Below, piece by piece: positions 1 through 12,166 of a stretch of DNA of 64,000 bases. Location: positions 5,518,001-5,582,000 of the forward strand of contig NW_027478161.1 in NCBI RefSeq assembly GCF_051020975.1, read 5' to 3'. Each line of letters begins with the position of its first letter. The first letter of the stretch is position 1. This DNA comes from Osmia lignaria lignaria. Its lineage: Eukaryota > Arthropoda > Insecta > Hymenoptera > Megachilidae. The notes beneath the pieces are model-generated. The model ran no database searches. It was not told the DNA's origin and saw only the letters and a program-made list of their open reading frames with translations. The position numbers and the translations under genes are program-made.

Positions 1-256
1 TCTTCTTCTGCACAGCTAAGCTGGAAGTGGCATTTGCGGCTCGCACTAGTGCAGAGTTATCTCAAAGAAAGGGGCCACGGTGTTTCTGTATCTCTATTAT
101 GTTGGTGCGGCTTCGGAACTTTTAAATATCTTGATATATCTCGAGAACTACGCATCTGATCAAAAAATGTCATAGAACGTAAAAAGTAGGAAACTTAGTT
201 CTCTACAAAAAAGGTCTCTTAACATTTTGCCATAGCTCGCTTCGTTTCCGAGATAT
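1..256 (+). repeat. Partial monomer at left window edge
   Basis: This is the last 256 bp of a 322-bp unit. It enters inside the TTC-rich pyrimidine tract and continues through the GCACTAGTGC palindrome and the A-rich linker to the next TTGCAGA. Its tail carries the GTCATAGAACG variant, also found at the end of the units starting at 1867, 3155 and 6697. The array clearly continues to the left of the window. Confidence 0.95.
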
Positions 257-3200
257 TTGCAGATTTATCTCAAGGGAAGGGGCCGGACGGACATATTTCG
301 AGATATTTCTTCTTCTTGTTGTTCTTCTTCTGCACAGCTAAGCTGGAAGTGGCATTTGCGGCTCGCACTATTGCAGAGTTATCTCAAAGAAAGGGGCCAC
401 GGTGTTTCTGTATCTGTATTATGTTGGTGCGGCTTCGGAACTTTTAAATATCTTGATATATCTCGAGAACTACGCATCTGATCAAAAAATATCATAGAAG
501 ATAAAAAGTAGGAAACTTAATTCTCTACAAAAAAGGTCTCTTAACATTTCGCCATAGCTCGCTTCGTTTCCGAGATATTTGCAGATTTATCTCAAGGGAA
601 GGGGCCTGTCGGACATATTTCGAGATATTTCTTCTTCTTGTTGTTCTTCTTCTGCACAGCTAAGCTGGAAGTGGCATTTGCGGCTCGCACTATTGCAGAG
701 TTATCTCAAAGAAAGGGGCCACGGTGTTTCTGTATCTGTATTATGTTGGTGCGGCTTCGGAACTTTTAAATATCTTGATATATCTCGAGAACTACGCATC
801 TGATCAAAAAATATCATAGAAGATAAAAAGTAGGAAACTTAATTCTCTACAAAAAAGGTCTCTTAACATTTCGCCATAGCTCGCTTCGTTTCCGAGATAT
901 TTGCAGATTTATCTCAAGGGAAGGGGCCTGTCGGACATATTTCGAGATATTTCTTCTTCTTGTTGTTCTTCTTCTGCACAGCTAAGCTGGAAGTGGCATT
1001 TGCGGCTCGCACTAGTGCAGAGTTATCTCAAAGAAAGGGGCCACGGTGTTTCTGTATCTCTATTATGTTGGTGCGGCTTCGGAACTTTTAAATATCTCGA
1101 TATATCTCGAAAACTACGCTTCTGATCGAAAAATATCATAGAACATAAAAAGTAGGAAACTTAATTCTCTACAAAAAAGGTCTCTTAACATTTTGCCATA
1201 CCTCGCTTCGTTTCCGAGATATTTGCAGATTTATCTCAAGGGAAGGGGCCTGACGGACATATTTCGAGATATTTCTTCTTCTTGTTGTTCTTCTTCTGCA
1301 CAGCTAAGCTGGAAGTGGCATTTGCGGCTCGCACTAGTGCAGAGTTATCTCAAAGAAAGGGGCCACGGTGTTTCTGTATCTCTATTATGTTGGTGCGGCT
1401 TCGGAACTTTTAAATATCTTGATATATCTCGAGAACTACGCATCTGATCAAAAAATATCATAGAAGATAAAAAGTAGGAAACTTAATTCTCTACAAAAAA
1501 GGTCTCATAACATTTCGCCATAGCTCGCTTCGTTTCCGAGATGTTTGCAGATTTATCTCAAGGGAAGGGGCCTGTCGGACATATTTCGAGATATTTCTTC
1601 TTCTTGTTGTTCTTCTTCTGCACAGCTAAGCTGGAAGTGGCATTTGCGGCTCGCACTATTGCAGAGTTATCTCAAAGAAAGGGGCCACGGTGTTTCTGTA
1701 TCTGTATTATGTTGGTGCGGCTTCGGAACTTTTAAATATCTTGATATATCTCGAGAACTACGCATCTGATCAAAAAATATCATAGAAGATAAAAAGTAGG
1801 AAACTTAATTCTCTACAAAAAAGGTCTCTTAACATTTCGCCATAGCTCGCTTCGTTTCCGAGATATTTGCAGATTTATCTCAAGGGAAGGGGCCTGACGG
1901 ACATATTTCGAGATATTTCTTCTTCTTGTTGTTCTTCTTCTGCACAGCTAAGCTGGAAGTGGCATTTGCGGCTCGCACTAGTGCAGAGTTATCTCAAAGA
2001 AAGGGGCCACGGTGTTTCTGTATCTCTATTATGTTGGTGCGGCTTCGGAACTTTTAAATATCTTGATATATCTCGAGAACTACGCATCTGATCAAAAAAT
2101 GTCATAGAACGTAAAAAGTAGGAAACTTAATTCTCTACAAAAAAGGTCTCTTAACATTTTGCCATAGCTCGCTTCGTTTCCGAGATATTTGCAGATTTAT
2201 CTCAAGGGAAGGGGCCGGACGGACATATTTGGAGATATTTCTTCTTCTTGTTGTTCTTCTTCTGCACAGCTAAGCTGGAAGTGGCATTTGCGGCTCGCAC
2301 TATTGCAGAGTTATCTCAAAGAAAGGGGCCACGGTGTTTCTGTATCTGTATTATGTTGGTGCGGCTTCGGAACTTTTAAATATCTTGATATATCTCGAGA
2401 ACTACGCATCTGATCAAAAAATATCATAGAAGATAAAAAGTAGGAAACTTAATTCTCTACAAAAAAGGTCTCTTAACATTTCGCCATAGCTCGCTTCGTT
2501 TCCGAGATATTTGCAGATTTATCTCAAGGGAAGGGGCCTGTCGGACATATTTCGAGATATTTCTTCTTCTTGTTGTTCTTCTTCTGCACAGCTAAGCTGG
2601 AAGTGGCATTTGCGGCTCGCACTATTGCAGAGTTATCTCAAAGAAAGGGGCCACGGTGTTTCTGTATCTGTATTATGTTGGTGCGGCTTCGGAACTTTTA
2701 AATATCTTGATATATCTCGAGAACTACGCATCTGATCAAAAAATATCATAGAAGATAAAAAGTAGGAAACTTAATTCTCTACAAAAAAGGTCTCTTAACA
2801 TTTCGCCATAGCTCGCTTCGTTTCCGAGATATTTGCAGATTTATCTCAAGGGAAGGGGCCTGTCGGACATATTTCGAGATATTTCTTCTTCTTGTTGTTC
2901 TTCTTCTGCACAGCTAAGCTGGAAGTGGCATTTGCGGCTCGCACTAGTGCAGAGTTATCTCAAAGAAAGGGGCCACGGTGTTTCTGTATCTCTATTATGT
3001 TGGTGCGGCTTCGGAACTTTTAAATATCTCGATATATCTCGAGAACTACGCATCTGATCAAAAAATATCATAGAACATAAAAAGTAGGAAACCTAATTCT
3101 CTACAAAAAAGGTCTCTTAACATTTTGCCATACCTCGCTTCGTTTCCGAGATATTTGCAGATTTATCTCAAGGGAAGGGGCCTGACGGACATATTTCGAG

Positions 3201-4120
3201 ATATTTCTTCTTCTTGTTGTTCTTCTTCTGCACAGCTAAGCTGGAAGTGGCATTTGCGGCTCGCACTAGTGCAGAGTTATCTCAAAGAAAGGGGCCACGG
3301 TGTTTCTGTATCTCTATTATGTTGGTGCGGCTTCGGAACTTTTAAATATCTTGATATATCTCGAGAACTACGCATCTGATCAAAAAATGTCATAGAACGT
3401 AAAAAGTAGGAAACGTAATTCTCTACAAAAAAGGTCTCTTAACATTTTGCCATAGCTCGCTTCGTTTCCGAGATATTTGCAGATTTATCTCAAGGGAAGG
3501 GGCCTGACGGACATATTTCGAGATATTTCTTCTTCTTGTTGTTCTTCTTCTGCACAGCTAAGCTGGAAGTGGCATTTGCGGCTCGCACTACTGCAGAGTT
3601 ATCTCAAAGAAAGGGGCCACGGTGTTTCTGTATCTCTATTATGTTGGTGCGGCTTCGGAACTTTTAAATATCTCGATATATCTCGAAAACTACGCTTCTG
3701 ATCAAAAAATATCATAGAACGTAAAAAGTAGGAAACTTAATTCTCTACAAAAAAGGTCTCTCAACATTTTGCCATAGCTCGCTTCGTTTCCGAGATATTT
3801 GCAGATATATCTCAAGGGCAGGGGCCTGACGGACATATTTGGAGATATTTCTTCTTCTTGTTGTTCTTCTTCTGCACAGCTAAGCTGGAAGTGGCATTTG
3901 CGGCTCGCACTATTGCAGAGTTATCTCAAAGAAAGGGGCCACGGTGTTTCTGTATCTGTATTATGTTGGTGCGGCTTCGGAACTTTTAAATATCTTGATA
4001 TATCTCGAGAACTACGCATCTGATCAAAAAATATCATAGAAGATAAAAAGTAGGAAACTTAATTCTCTACAAAAAAGGTCTCTTAACATTTCGCCATAGC
4101 TCGCTTCGTTTCCGAGATAT
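257..4120 (+). repeat. 6-mer higher-order repeat, 1,932-bp period, two loose copies
   Basis: The units at 257, 579, 901 and 1223 correspond to those at 2189, 2511, 2833 and 3155. The markers are GGGGCCGGACGG at 257 and 2189, CCTGTCGG at 579, 901, 2511 and 2833, and the CCATACCTC change before 1223 and 3155. The fifth and sixth members match poorly: 1545 against 3477, and 1867 against 3799. The second copy has therefore been partly replaced. The unit at 2833 has a mixed tail, CTCGATATATCTCGAG. Confidence 0.6.
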
Positions 4121-4442
4121 TTGCAGATTTATCTCAAGGGAAGGGGCCTGTCGGACATATTTCGAGATATTTCTTCTTCTTGTTGTTCTTCTTCTGCACA
4201 GCTAAGCTGGAAGTGGCATTTGCGGCTCGCACTATTGCAGAGTTACCTCAAAGAAAGGGGCCACGGTGTTTCTGTATCTCTATTATGTTGGTGCGGCTTC
4301 GGAACTTTTAAATATCTTGATATATCTCGAGAACTGCGCATCTGATCAAAAAATATCATAGAACATAAAAAGTAGGAAACTTAATTCTCTACAAAAAAGG
4401 TCTCTTAACATTTTGCCATACCTCGCTTCGTTTCCGAGATAT

Positions 4443-5952
4443 TTGCAGATTTATCTCAAGGGAAGGGGCCTGACGGACATATTTCGAGATATTTCTTCTT
4501 CTTGTTGTTCTTCTTCTGCACAGCAAAGCTGGAAGTGGAATTTGCGGCTCGCACTAGTGCAGAGTTATCTCAAAGAAAGGGGCCACGGTGTTTCTGTATC
4601 TGTATTATGTTGGTGCGGCTTCGGAACTTTTAAATATCTTGATATATCTCGAGAACTACGCATCTGATCAAAAAATATCATAGAACATAAAAAGTAGGAA
4701 ACTTAATTCTCTACAAAAAAGGTCTCTTAACATTTTGCCATAGCTCGCTTCGTTTCCGAGATATTTGCAGATTTATCTCAAGGGAAGGGGCCTGACGGAC
4801 ATATTTCGAGATATTTCTTCTTCTTGTTGTTCTTCTTCTGCACAGCTAAGCTGGAAGTGGCATTTGCGGCTCGCACTAGTGCAGAGTTATCTCAAAGAAA
4901 GGGGCCACGGTGTTTCTGTATCTGTATTATGTTGGTGCGGCTTCGGCACTTTTAAATATCTTGATATATCTCGAGAACTACGCATCTGATCAAAAAATAT
5001 CATAGAAGATAAAAAGTAGCAAACTTAATTCTCTACAAAAAAGGTCTCTCAACATTTTGCCATACCTCGCTTCGTTTCCGAGATATTTGCAGATTTATCT
5101 CAAGGGAAGGGGCCTGACGGACATATTTCGAGATATTTCTTCTTCTTGTTGTTCTTCTTCTGCACAGCTAAGCTGGAAGTGGCATTTGCGGCTCGCACTA
5201 GTGCAGAGTTATCTCAAAGAAAGGGGCCACGGTGTTTCTGTATCTGTATTATGTTGGTGCGGCTTCGGAACTTTTAAATATCTTGATATATCTCGAGAAC
5301 TACGCATCTGATCAAAAAATATCATAGAACATAAAAAGTAGGAAACTTAATTCTCTACAAAAAAGGTCTCTTAACATTTTGCCATAGCTCGCTTCGTTTC
5401 CGAGATATTTGCAGATTTATCTCAAGGGAAGGGGCCTGACGGACATATTTCGAGATATTTCTTCTTCTTGTTGTTCTTCTTCTGCACAGCTAAGCTGGAA
5501 GTGGCATTTGCGGCTCGCACTAGTGCAGAGTTATCTCAAAGAAAGGGGCCACGGTGTTTCTGTATCTGTATTATGTTGGTGCGGCTTCGGCACTTTTAAA
5601 TATCTTGATATATCTCGAGAACTACGCATCTGATCAAAAAATATCATAGAAGATAAAAAGTAGGAAACTTAATTCTCTACAAAAAAGGTCTCTTAACATT
5701 TCGCCATAGCTCGCTTCGTTTCCGAGATATTTGCAGATTTATCTCAAGGGAAGGGGCCTGTCGGACATATTTCGAGATATTTCTTCTTCTTGTTGTTCTT
5801 CTTCTGCACAGCTAAGCTGGAAGTGGCATTTGCGGCTCGCACTAGTGCAGAGTTATCTCAAAGAAAGGGGCCACGGTGTTTCTGTATCTCTATTATGTTG
5901 GTGCGGCTTCGGAACTTTTAAATATCTCGATATATCTCGAAAACTACGCTTC
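4443..5952 (+). repeat. Five-monomer block related to 8950-10458
   Basis: The units at 4443, 4765, 5087, 5409 and 5731 match those at 8950, 9272, 9593, 9915 and 10237. Shared markers are CACAGCAAAGCTGGAAGTGG in the first, TTCGGCACTT in the second and fourth, and CTGTCGG with a GCTTCTGATCG tail in the fifth. The offset is 4,507 bp, that is 14 monomers less 1 bp, because the unit at 9272 has a 1-bp deletion that the unit at 4765 lacks and the unit at 7985 lies between. Confidence 0.7.
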
Positions 5953-7984
5953 TGATCGAAAAATATCATAGAACATAAATTGTAGGAAACATAATTCTCT
6001 ACAAAAAACGTGTCTCAACATTTTGCCATAGCTCGCTTCGTTTCCGAGATATTTGCAGATTCAGCTCAAAGGAACGGGCCTGACGGACATATTTCGAGAT
6101 ACTTCTTTTTCTTGTTGGTCTTCCTCTGCACAGCTAAGCTGGAAGTGGCATTTGCAGCTCGCAATAGTGCAGAGTTATCTCAAAGAAAGGGGCCACGGTG
6201 TTTCTGTATCTCTATTATGTTGGTGCGGCTTCGGAACTTTTAAATATCTTGATATATCTCGAGAACTACGCATCTGATCAAAAAATATCATAGAACATAA
6301 AAAGTAGGAAACTTAATTCTCTACAAAAAGGGTCTCCTAACATTTTGCCATAGCTCGCTTCGTTTCCGAGATATTTGCAGATTTATCTCAAGGGAAGGGG
6401 CCTAACGGACATATTTCGAGATATTTCTTCTTCTTGTTGTTCTTCTTCTGCACAGCTAAACTGGAAGTGGCATTTCCAGCTCGCAATAGTGCAGAGTTAT
6501 CTCAAAGAAAGGAGCCACGGTGTTTCTGTATCTCTATTATGTTGGTGCGGCTTCGGAACTTTTAAATATCTTGATATATCTCGAGAACTACGCATCTGAT
6601 CAAAAAATATCATAGAACATAAAAAGTAGGAAACCTAATTCTCTACAAAAAAGGTCTCTTAACATTTTGCCATACCTCGGTTCGTTTCCGAGATATTTGC
6701 AGATTTATCTCAAGGGAAGGGGCCTGACGGACATATTTCGAGATATTTCTTCTTCTTGTTGTTCTTCTTCTGCACAGCTAAGCTGGAAGTGGCATTTGCG
6801 GCTCGCACTAGTGCAGAGTTATCTCAAAGAAAGGGGCCACGGTGTTTCTGTATCTCTATTATGTTGGTGCGGCTTCGGAACTTTTAAATATCTTGATATA
6901 TCTCGAGAACTACGCATCTGATCAAAAAATGTCATAGAACGTAAAAAGTAGGAAACTTAATTCTCTACAAAAAAGGTCTCTTAACATTTTGCCATAGCTC
7001 GCTTCGTTTCCGAGATATTTGCAGATTTATCTCAAGGGAAGGGGCCTGACGGACATATTTCGAGATATTTCTTCTTCTTGTTGTTCTTCTTCTGCACAGC
7101 TAAGCTGGAAGTGGCATTTGCGGCTCGCACTATTGCAGAGTTATCTCAAAGAAAGGGGCCACGGTGTTTCTGTATCTCTATTATGTTGGTGCGGCTTCGG
7201 AACTTTTAAATATCTCGATATATCTCGAAAACTACGCTTCTGATCAAAAAATATCATAGAACATAAATTGTAGGAAACATAATTCTCTACAAAAAAGGTC
7301 TCTCAACATTTTGCCATAGCTCGCTTCGTTTCCGAGATATTTGCAGATATATCTCAAGGGCAGGGGCCTGACGGACATATTTCGAGATATTTCTTCTTCT
7401 TGTTGTTCTTCTTCTGCACAGCTAAGCTGGAAGTGGCATTTACAGCTCGCAATAGTGCAGAGTTATCTCAAAGAAAGGGGCCACGGTGTTTCTGTATCTC
7501 TATTATGTTGGTGCGGCTTCGGAACTTTTAAATATCTTGATATATCTCGAGAACTGCGCATCTGATCAAAAAATATCATAGAACATAAAAAGTAGGAAAC
7601 TTAATTCTCTACAAAAAAGGTCTCTTAACATTTTGCCATACCTCGCTTCGTTTCCGAGATATTTGCAGATTTATCTCAAGGGAAGGGGCCTGACGGACAT
7701 ATTTCGAGATATTTCTTCTTCTTGTTGTTCTTCTTCTGCACAGCAAAGCTGGAAGTGGAATTTGCGGCTCGCACTAGTGCAGAGTTATCTCAAAGAAAGG
7801 GGCCACGGTGTTTCTGTATCTGTATTATGTTGGTGCGGCTTCGGAACTTTTAAATATCTTGATATATCTCGAGAACTACGCATCTGATCAAAAAATATCA
7901 TAGAACATAAAAAGTAGGAAACTTAATTCTCTACAAAAAAGGTCTCTTAACATTTTGCCATAGCTCGCTTCGTTTCCGAGATAT

Positions 7985-8305
7985 TTGCAGATTTATCTCA
8001 AGGGAAGGGGCCTGACGGACATATTTCGAGATATTTCTTCTTCTTGTTGTTCTTCTTCTGCACAGCTAAGCTGGAAGTGGCATTTGCGGCTCGCACTAGT
8101 GCAGAGTTATCTCAAAGAAAGGGGCCACGGTGTTTCTGTATCTGTATTATGTTGGTGCGGCTTCGGCACTTTTAAATATCTTGATATATCTCGAGAACTA
8201 CGCATCTGATCAAAAAATATCATAGAAGATAAAAAGTAGCAAACTTAATTCTCTCCAAAAAGGTCTCTCAACATTTTGCCATACCTCGCTTCGTTTCCGA
8301 GATAT
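7985..8305 (+). repeat. 321-bp monomer, 1-bp deletion in A-rich linker
   Basis: The linker reads CTCTCCAAAAAGG where most copies read CTCTACAAAAAAGG, so one A is lost from the run, with A changed to C beside it. It is identical in the unit at 9272, so both were made by the 4-mer duplication. Confidence 0.9.
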
Positions 8306-9271
8306 TTGCAGATTTATCTCAAGGGAAGGGGCCTGACGGACTTATTTCGAGATATTTCTTCTTCTTGTTGTTCTTCTTCTGCACAGCTAAGCTGGAAGTG
8401 GCATTTGCGGCTCGCACTAGTGCAGAGTTATCTCAAAGAAAGGGGCCACGGTGTTTCTGTATCTGTATTATGTTGGTGCGGCTTCGGAACTTTTAAATAT
8501 CTTGATATATCTCGAGAACTACGCATCTGATCAAAAAATATCATAGAACATAAAAAGTAGGAAACTTAATTCTCTACAAAAAAGGTCTCTTAACATTTTG
8601 CCATAGCTCGCTTCGTTTCCGAGATATTTGCAGATTTATCTCAAGGGAAGGGGCCTGACGGACATATTTCGAGATATTTCTTCTTCTTGTTGTTCTTCTT
8701 CTGCACAGCTAAGCTGGAAGTGGCATTTACAGCTCGCAATAGTGCAGAGTTATCTCAAAGAAAGGGGCCACGGTGTTTCTGTATCTCTATTATGTTGGTG
8801 CGGCTTCGGAACTTTTAAATATCTTGATATATCTCGAGAACTGCGCATCTGATCAAAAAATATCATAGAACATAAAAAGTAGGAAACTTAATTCTCTACA
8901 AAAAAGGTCTCTTAACATTTTGCCATACCTCGCTTCGTTTCCGAGATATTTGCAGATTTATCTCAAGGGAAGGGGCCTGACGGACATATTTCGAGATATT
9001 TCTTCTTCTTGTTGTTCTTCTTCTGCACAGCAAAGCTGGAAGTGGAATTTGCGGCTCGCACTAGTGCAGAGTTATCTCAAAGAAAGGGGCCACGGTGTTT
9101 CTGTATCTGTATTATGTTGGTGCGGCTTCGGAACTTTTAAATATCTTGATATATCTCGAGAACTACGCATCTGATCAAAAAATATCATAGAACATAAAAA
9201 GTAGGAAACTTAATTCTCTACAAAAAAGGTCTCTTAACATTTTGCCATAGCTCGCTTCGTTTCCGAGATAT

Positions 9272-9592
9272 TTGCAGATTTATCTCAAGGGAAGGGGCCT
9301 GACGGACATATTTCGAGATATTTCTTCTTCTTGTTGTTCTTCTTCTGCACAGCTAAGCTGGAAGTGGCATTTGCGGCTCGCACTAGTGCAGAGTTATCTC
9401 AAAGAAAGGGGCCACGGTGTTTCTGTATCTGTATTATGTTGGTGCGGCTTCGGCACTTTTAAATATCTTGATATATCTCGAGAACTACGCATCTGATCAA
9501 AAAATATCATAGAAGATAAAAAGTAGCAAACTTAATTCTCTCCAAAAAGGTCTCTCAACATTTTGCCATACCTCGCTTCGTTTCCGAGATAT
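9272..9592 (+). repeat. 321-bp monomer, second copy of the linker deletion
   Basis: It has the same linker deletion and the same TTCGGCACTT marker as the unit at 7985, at an offset of 1,287 bp. Confidence 0.9.
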
Positions 9593-11846
9593 TTGCAGAT
9601 TTATCTCAAGGGAAGGGGCCTGACGGACTTATTTCGAGATATTTCTTCTTCTTGTTGTTCTTCTTCTGCACAGCTAAGCTGGAAGTGGCATTTGCGGCTC
9701 GCACTAGTGCAGAGTTATCTCAAAGAAAGGGGCCACGGTGTTTCTGTATCTGTATTATGTTGGTGCGGCTTCGGAACTTTTAAATATCTTGATATATCTC
9801 GAGAACTACGCATCTGATCAAAAAATATCATAGAACATAAAAAGTAGGAAACTTAATTCTCTACAAAAAAGGTCTCTCAACATTTTGCCATAGCTCGCTT
9901 CGTTTCCGAGATATTTGCAGATTTATCTCAAGGGAAGGGGCCTGACGGACATATTTCGAGATATTTCTTCTTCTTGTTGTTCTTCTTCTGCACAGCTAAG
10001 CTGGAAGTGGCATTTGCGGCTCGCACTAGTGCAGAGTTATCTCAAAGAAAGGGGCCACGGTGTTTCTGTATCTGTATTATGTTGGTGCGGCTTCGGCACT
10101 TTTAAATATCTTGATATATCTCGAGAACTACGCATCTGATCAAAAAATATCATAGAAGATAAAAAGTAGGAAACTTAATTCTCTACAAAAAAGGTCTCTT
10201 AACATTTCGCCATAGCTCGCTTCGTTTCCGAGATATTTGCAGATTTATCTCAAGGGAAGGGGCCTGTCGGACATATTTCGAGATATTTCTTCTTCTTGTT
10301 GTTCTTCTTCTGCACAGCTAAGCTGGAAGTGGCATTTGCGGCTCGCACTAGTGCAGAGTTATCTCAAAGAAAGGGGCCACGGTGTTTCTGTATCTCTATT
10401 ATGTTGGTGCGGCTTCGGAACTTTTAAATATCTCGATATATCTCGAAAACTACGCTTCTGATCGAAAAATATCATAGAACATAAATTGTAGGAAACATAA
10501 TTCTCTACAAAAAACGTCTCTTAACATTTTGCCATAGCTCGCTTCGTTTCCGAGATATTTGCAGATTCAGCTCAAGGGCAGGGGCCTGACGGACATATTT
10601 CGAGATATTTCTTCTTCTTGTTGTTCTTCTTCTGCACAGCTAAGCTGGAAGTGGCATTTACAGCTCGCAATAGTGCAGAGTTATCTCAAAGAAAGGGGCC
10701 ACGGTGTTTCTGTATCTCTATTATGTTGGTGCGGCTTCGGAACTTTTAAATATCTTGATATATCTCGAGAACTACGCATCTGATCAAAAAATATCATAGA
10801 ACATAAAAAGTAGGAAACTTAATTCTCTACAAAAAAGGTCTCTTAACATTTTGCCATAGCTCGCTTCGTTTCCGAGATATTTGCAGATTTATCTCAAGGG
10901 AAGGGGCCTAACGGACATATTTCGAGAAGTTTCTTCTTCTTGTTGTTCTTCTTCTGCACAGCTAAGCTGGAAGTGGCATTTGCGGCTCGCACTAGTGCAC
11001 AGTTATCTCAAAGAAAGGGGCCACGGTGTTTCTGTATCTCTAATATGTTGGTGCGGCTTCGGAACTTTTAAGTATCTCGATATATCTCGAAAACTACGCT
11101 TCTGATCAAAAAATATCATAGAACATAAATTGTAGGAAACATAATTCTCTACAAAAAACGTCTCTCAACATTTTGCCATAGCTCGCTTCGTTTCCGAGAT
11201 ATTTGCAGATTCAGCTCAAAGGAACTGGCCTGACGGACATATTTCGAGATATTTCTTCTTCTTGTTGTTCTTCCTCTGCACAGCTAAGCTGGAAGTGGCA
11301 TTTGCGGCTCGCACTAGTGCAGAGTTATCTCAAAGAAAGGGGTCACGGTGTTTCTGTATCTCTATTATGTTGGTGCGGCTTCGGAACTTTTAAATATCTC
11401 GATATATCTCGAAAACTACGCTTCTGATCGAAAAATATCATAGAACATAAATTGTAGGAAACATAATTCTCTACAAAAAACGTCTCTTAACATTTTGCCA
11501 TAGCTCGCTTCGTTTCCGAGATATTTGCAGATTCAGCTCAAAGGAACGGGCCTGACGGACATATTTCGAGATACTTCTTTTTCTTGTTGTTCTTCCTCTG
11601 CACAGCTAAGCTGGAAGTGGCATTTGCAGCTCGCAATAGTGCAGAGTTATCTCAAAGAAAGGGGCCACGGTGTTTCTGTATCTCTATTATGTTGGTGCGG
11701 CTTCGGAACTTTTAAATATCTCGATATATCTCGAAAACTACGCTTCTGATCAAAAAATATCATACAACATAAATTGTAGGAAACATAATTCTCTACAAAA
11801 AAGGTCTCTCAACATTTTGCCATAGCTCGCTTCGTTTCCGAGATAT

Positions 11847-12166
11847 TTGCAGATTCAGCTCAAAGGAACTGGCCTGACGGACATATTTCGAGATATTTCT
11901 TCTTCTTGTTGTTCTTCCTCTGCACAGCTAAGCTGGAAGTGGCATTTGCAGCTCGCAATAGTGCAGAGTTATCTCAAAGAAAGGGGCCACGGTGTTTCTG
12001 TATCTATTATGTTGGTGCGGCTTCGGAACTTTTAAATATCTTGATATATCTCGAGAACTACGCATCTGATCAAAAAATATCATAGAACATAAAAAGTAGG
12101 AAACTTAATTCTCTACAAAAAAGGTCTCTTAACATTTTGCCATAGCTCGCTTCGTTTCCGAGATAT
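11847..12166 (+). repeat. 320-bp monomer, 2-bp deletion
   Basis: TGTATCTCTATT is shortened to TGTATCTATT, a loss within a TCTCT run. The deletion shifts the frame of the otherwise open 74-codon stretch. Confidence 0.92.

Larger units (their letters stand above)
7436..10009 (+). repeat. 4-mer higher-order repeat, 1,287-bp period, two copies
   Basis: The units at 7663, 7985 and 8306 are near copies of those at 8950, 9272 and 9593. They share the CACAGCAAAGC, TTCGGCACTT plus 1-bp deletion, and GACGGACTTATTTCG markers. The copy boundary lies inside the unit at 8628, whose front resembles the 9915 type and whose rear resembles the 7341 type (TTTACAGCTC, GAACTGCGCATC). Confidence 0.8.
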
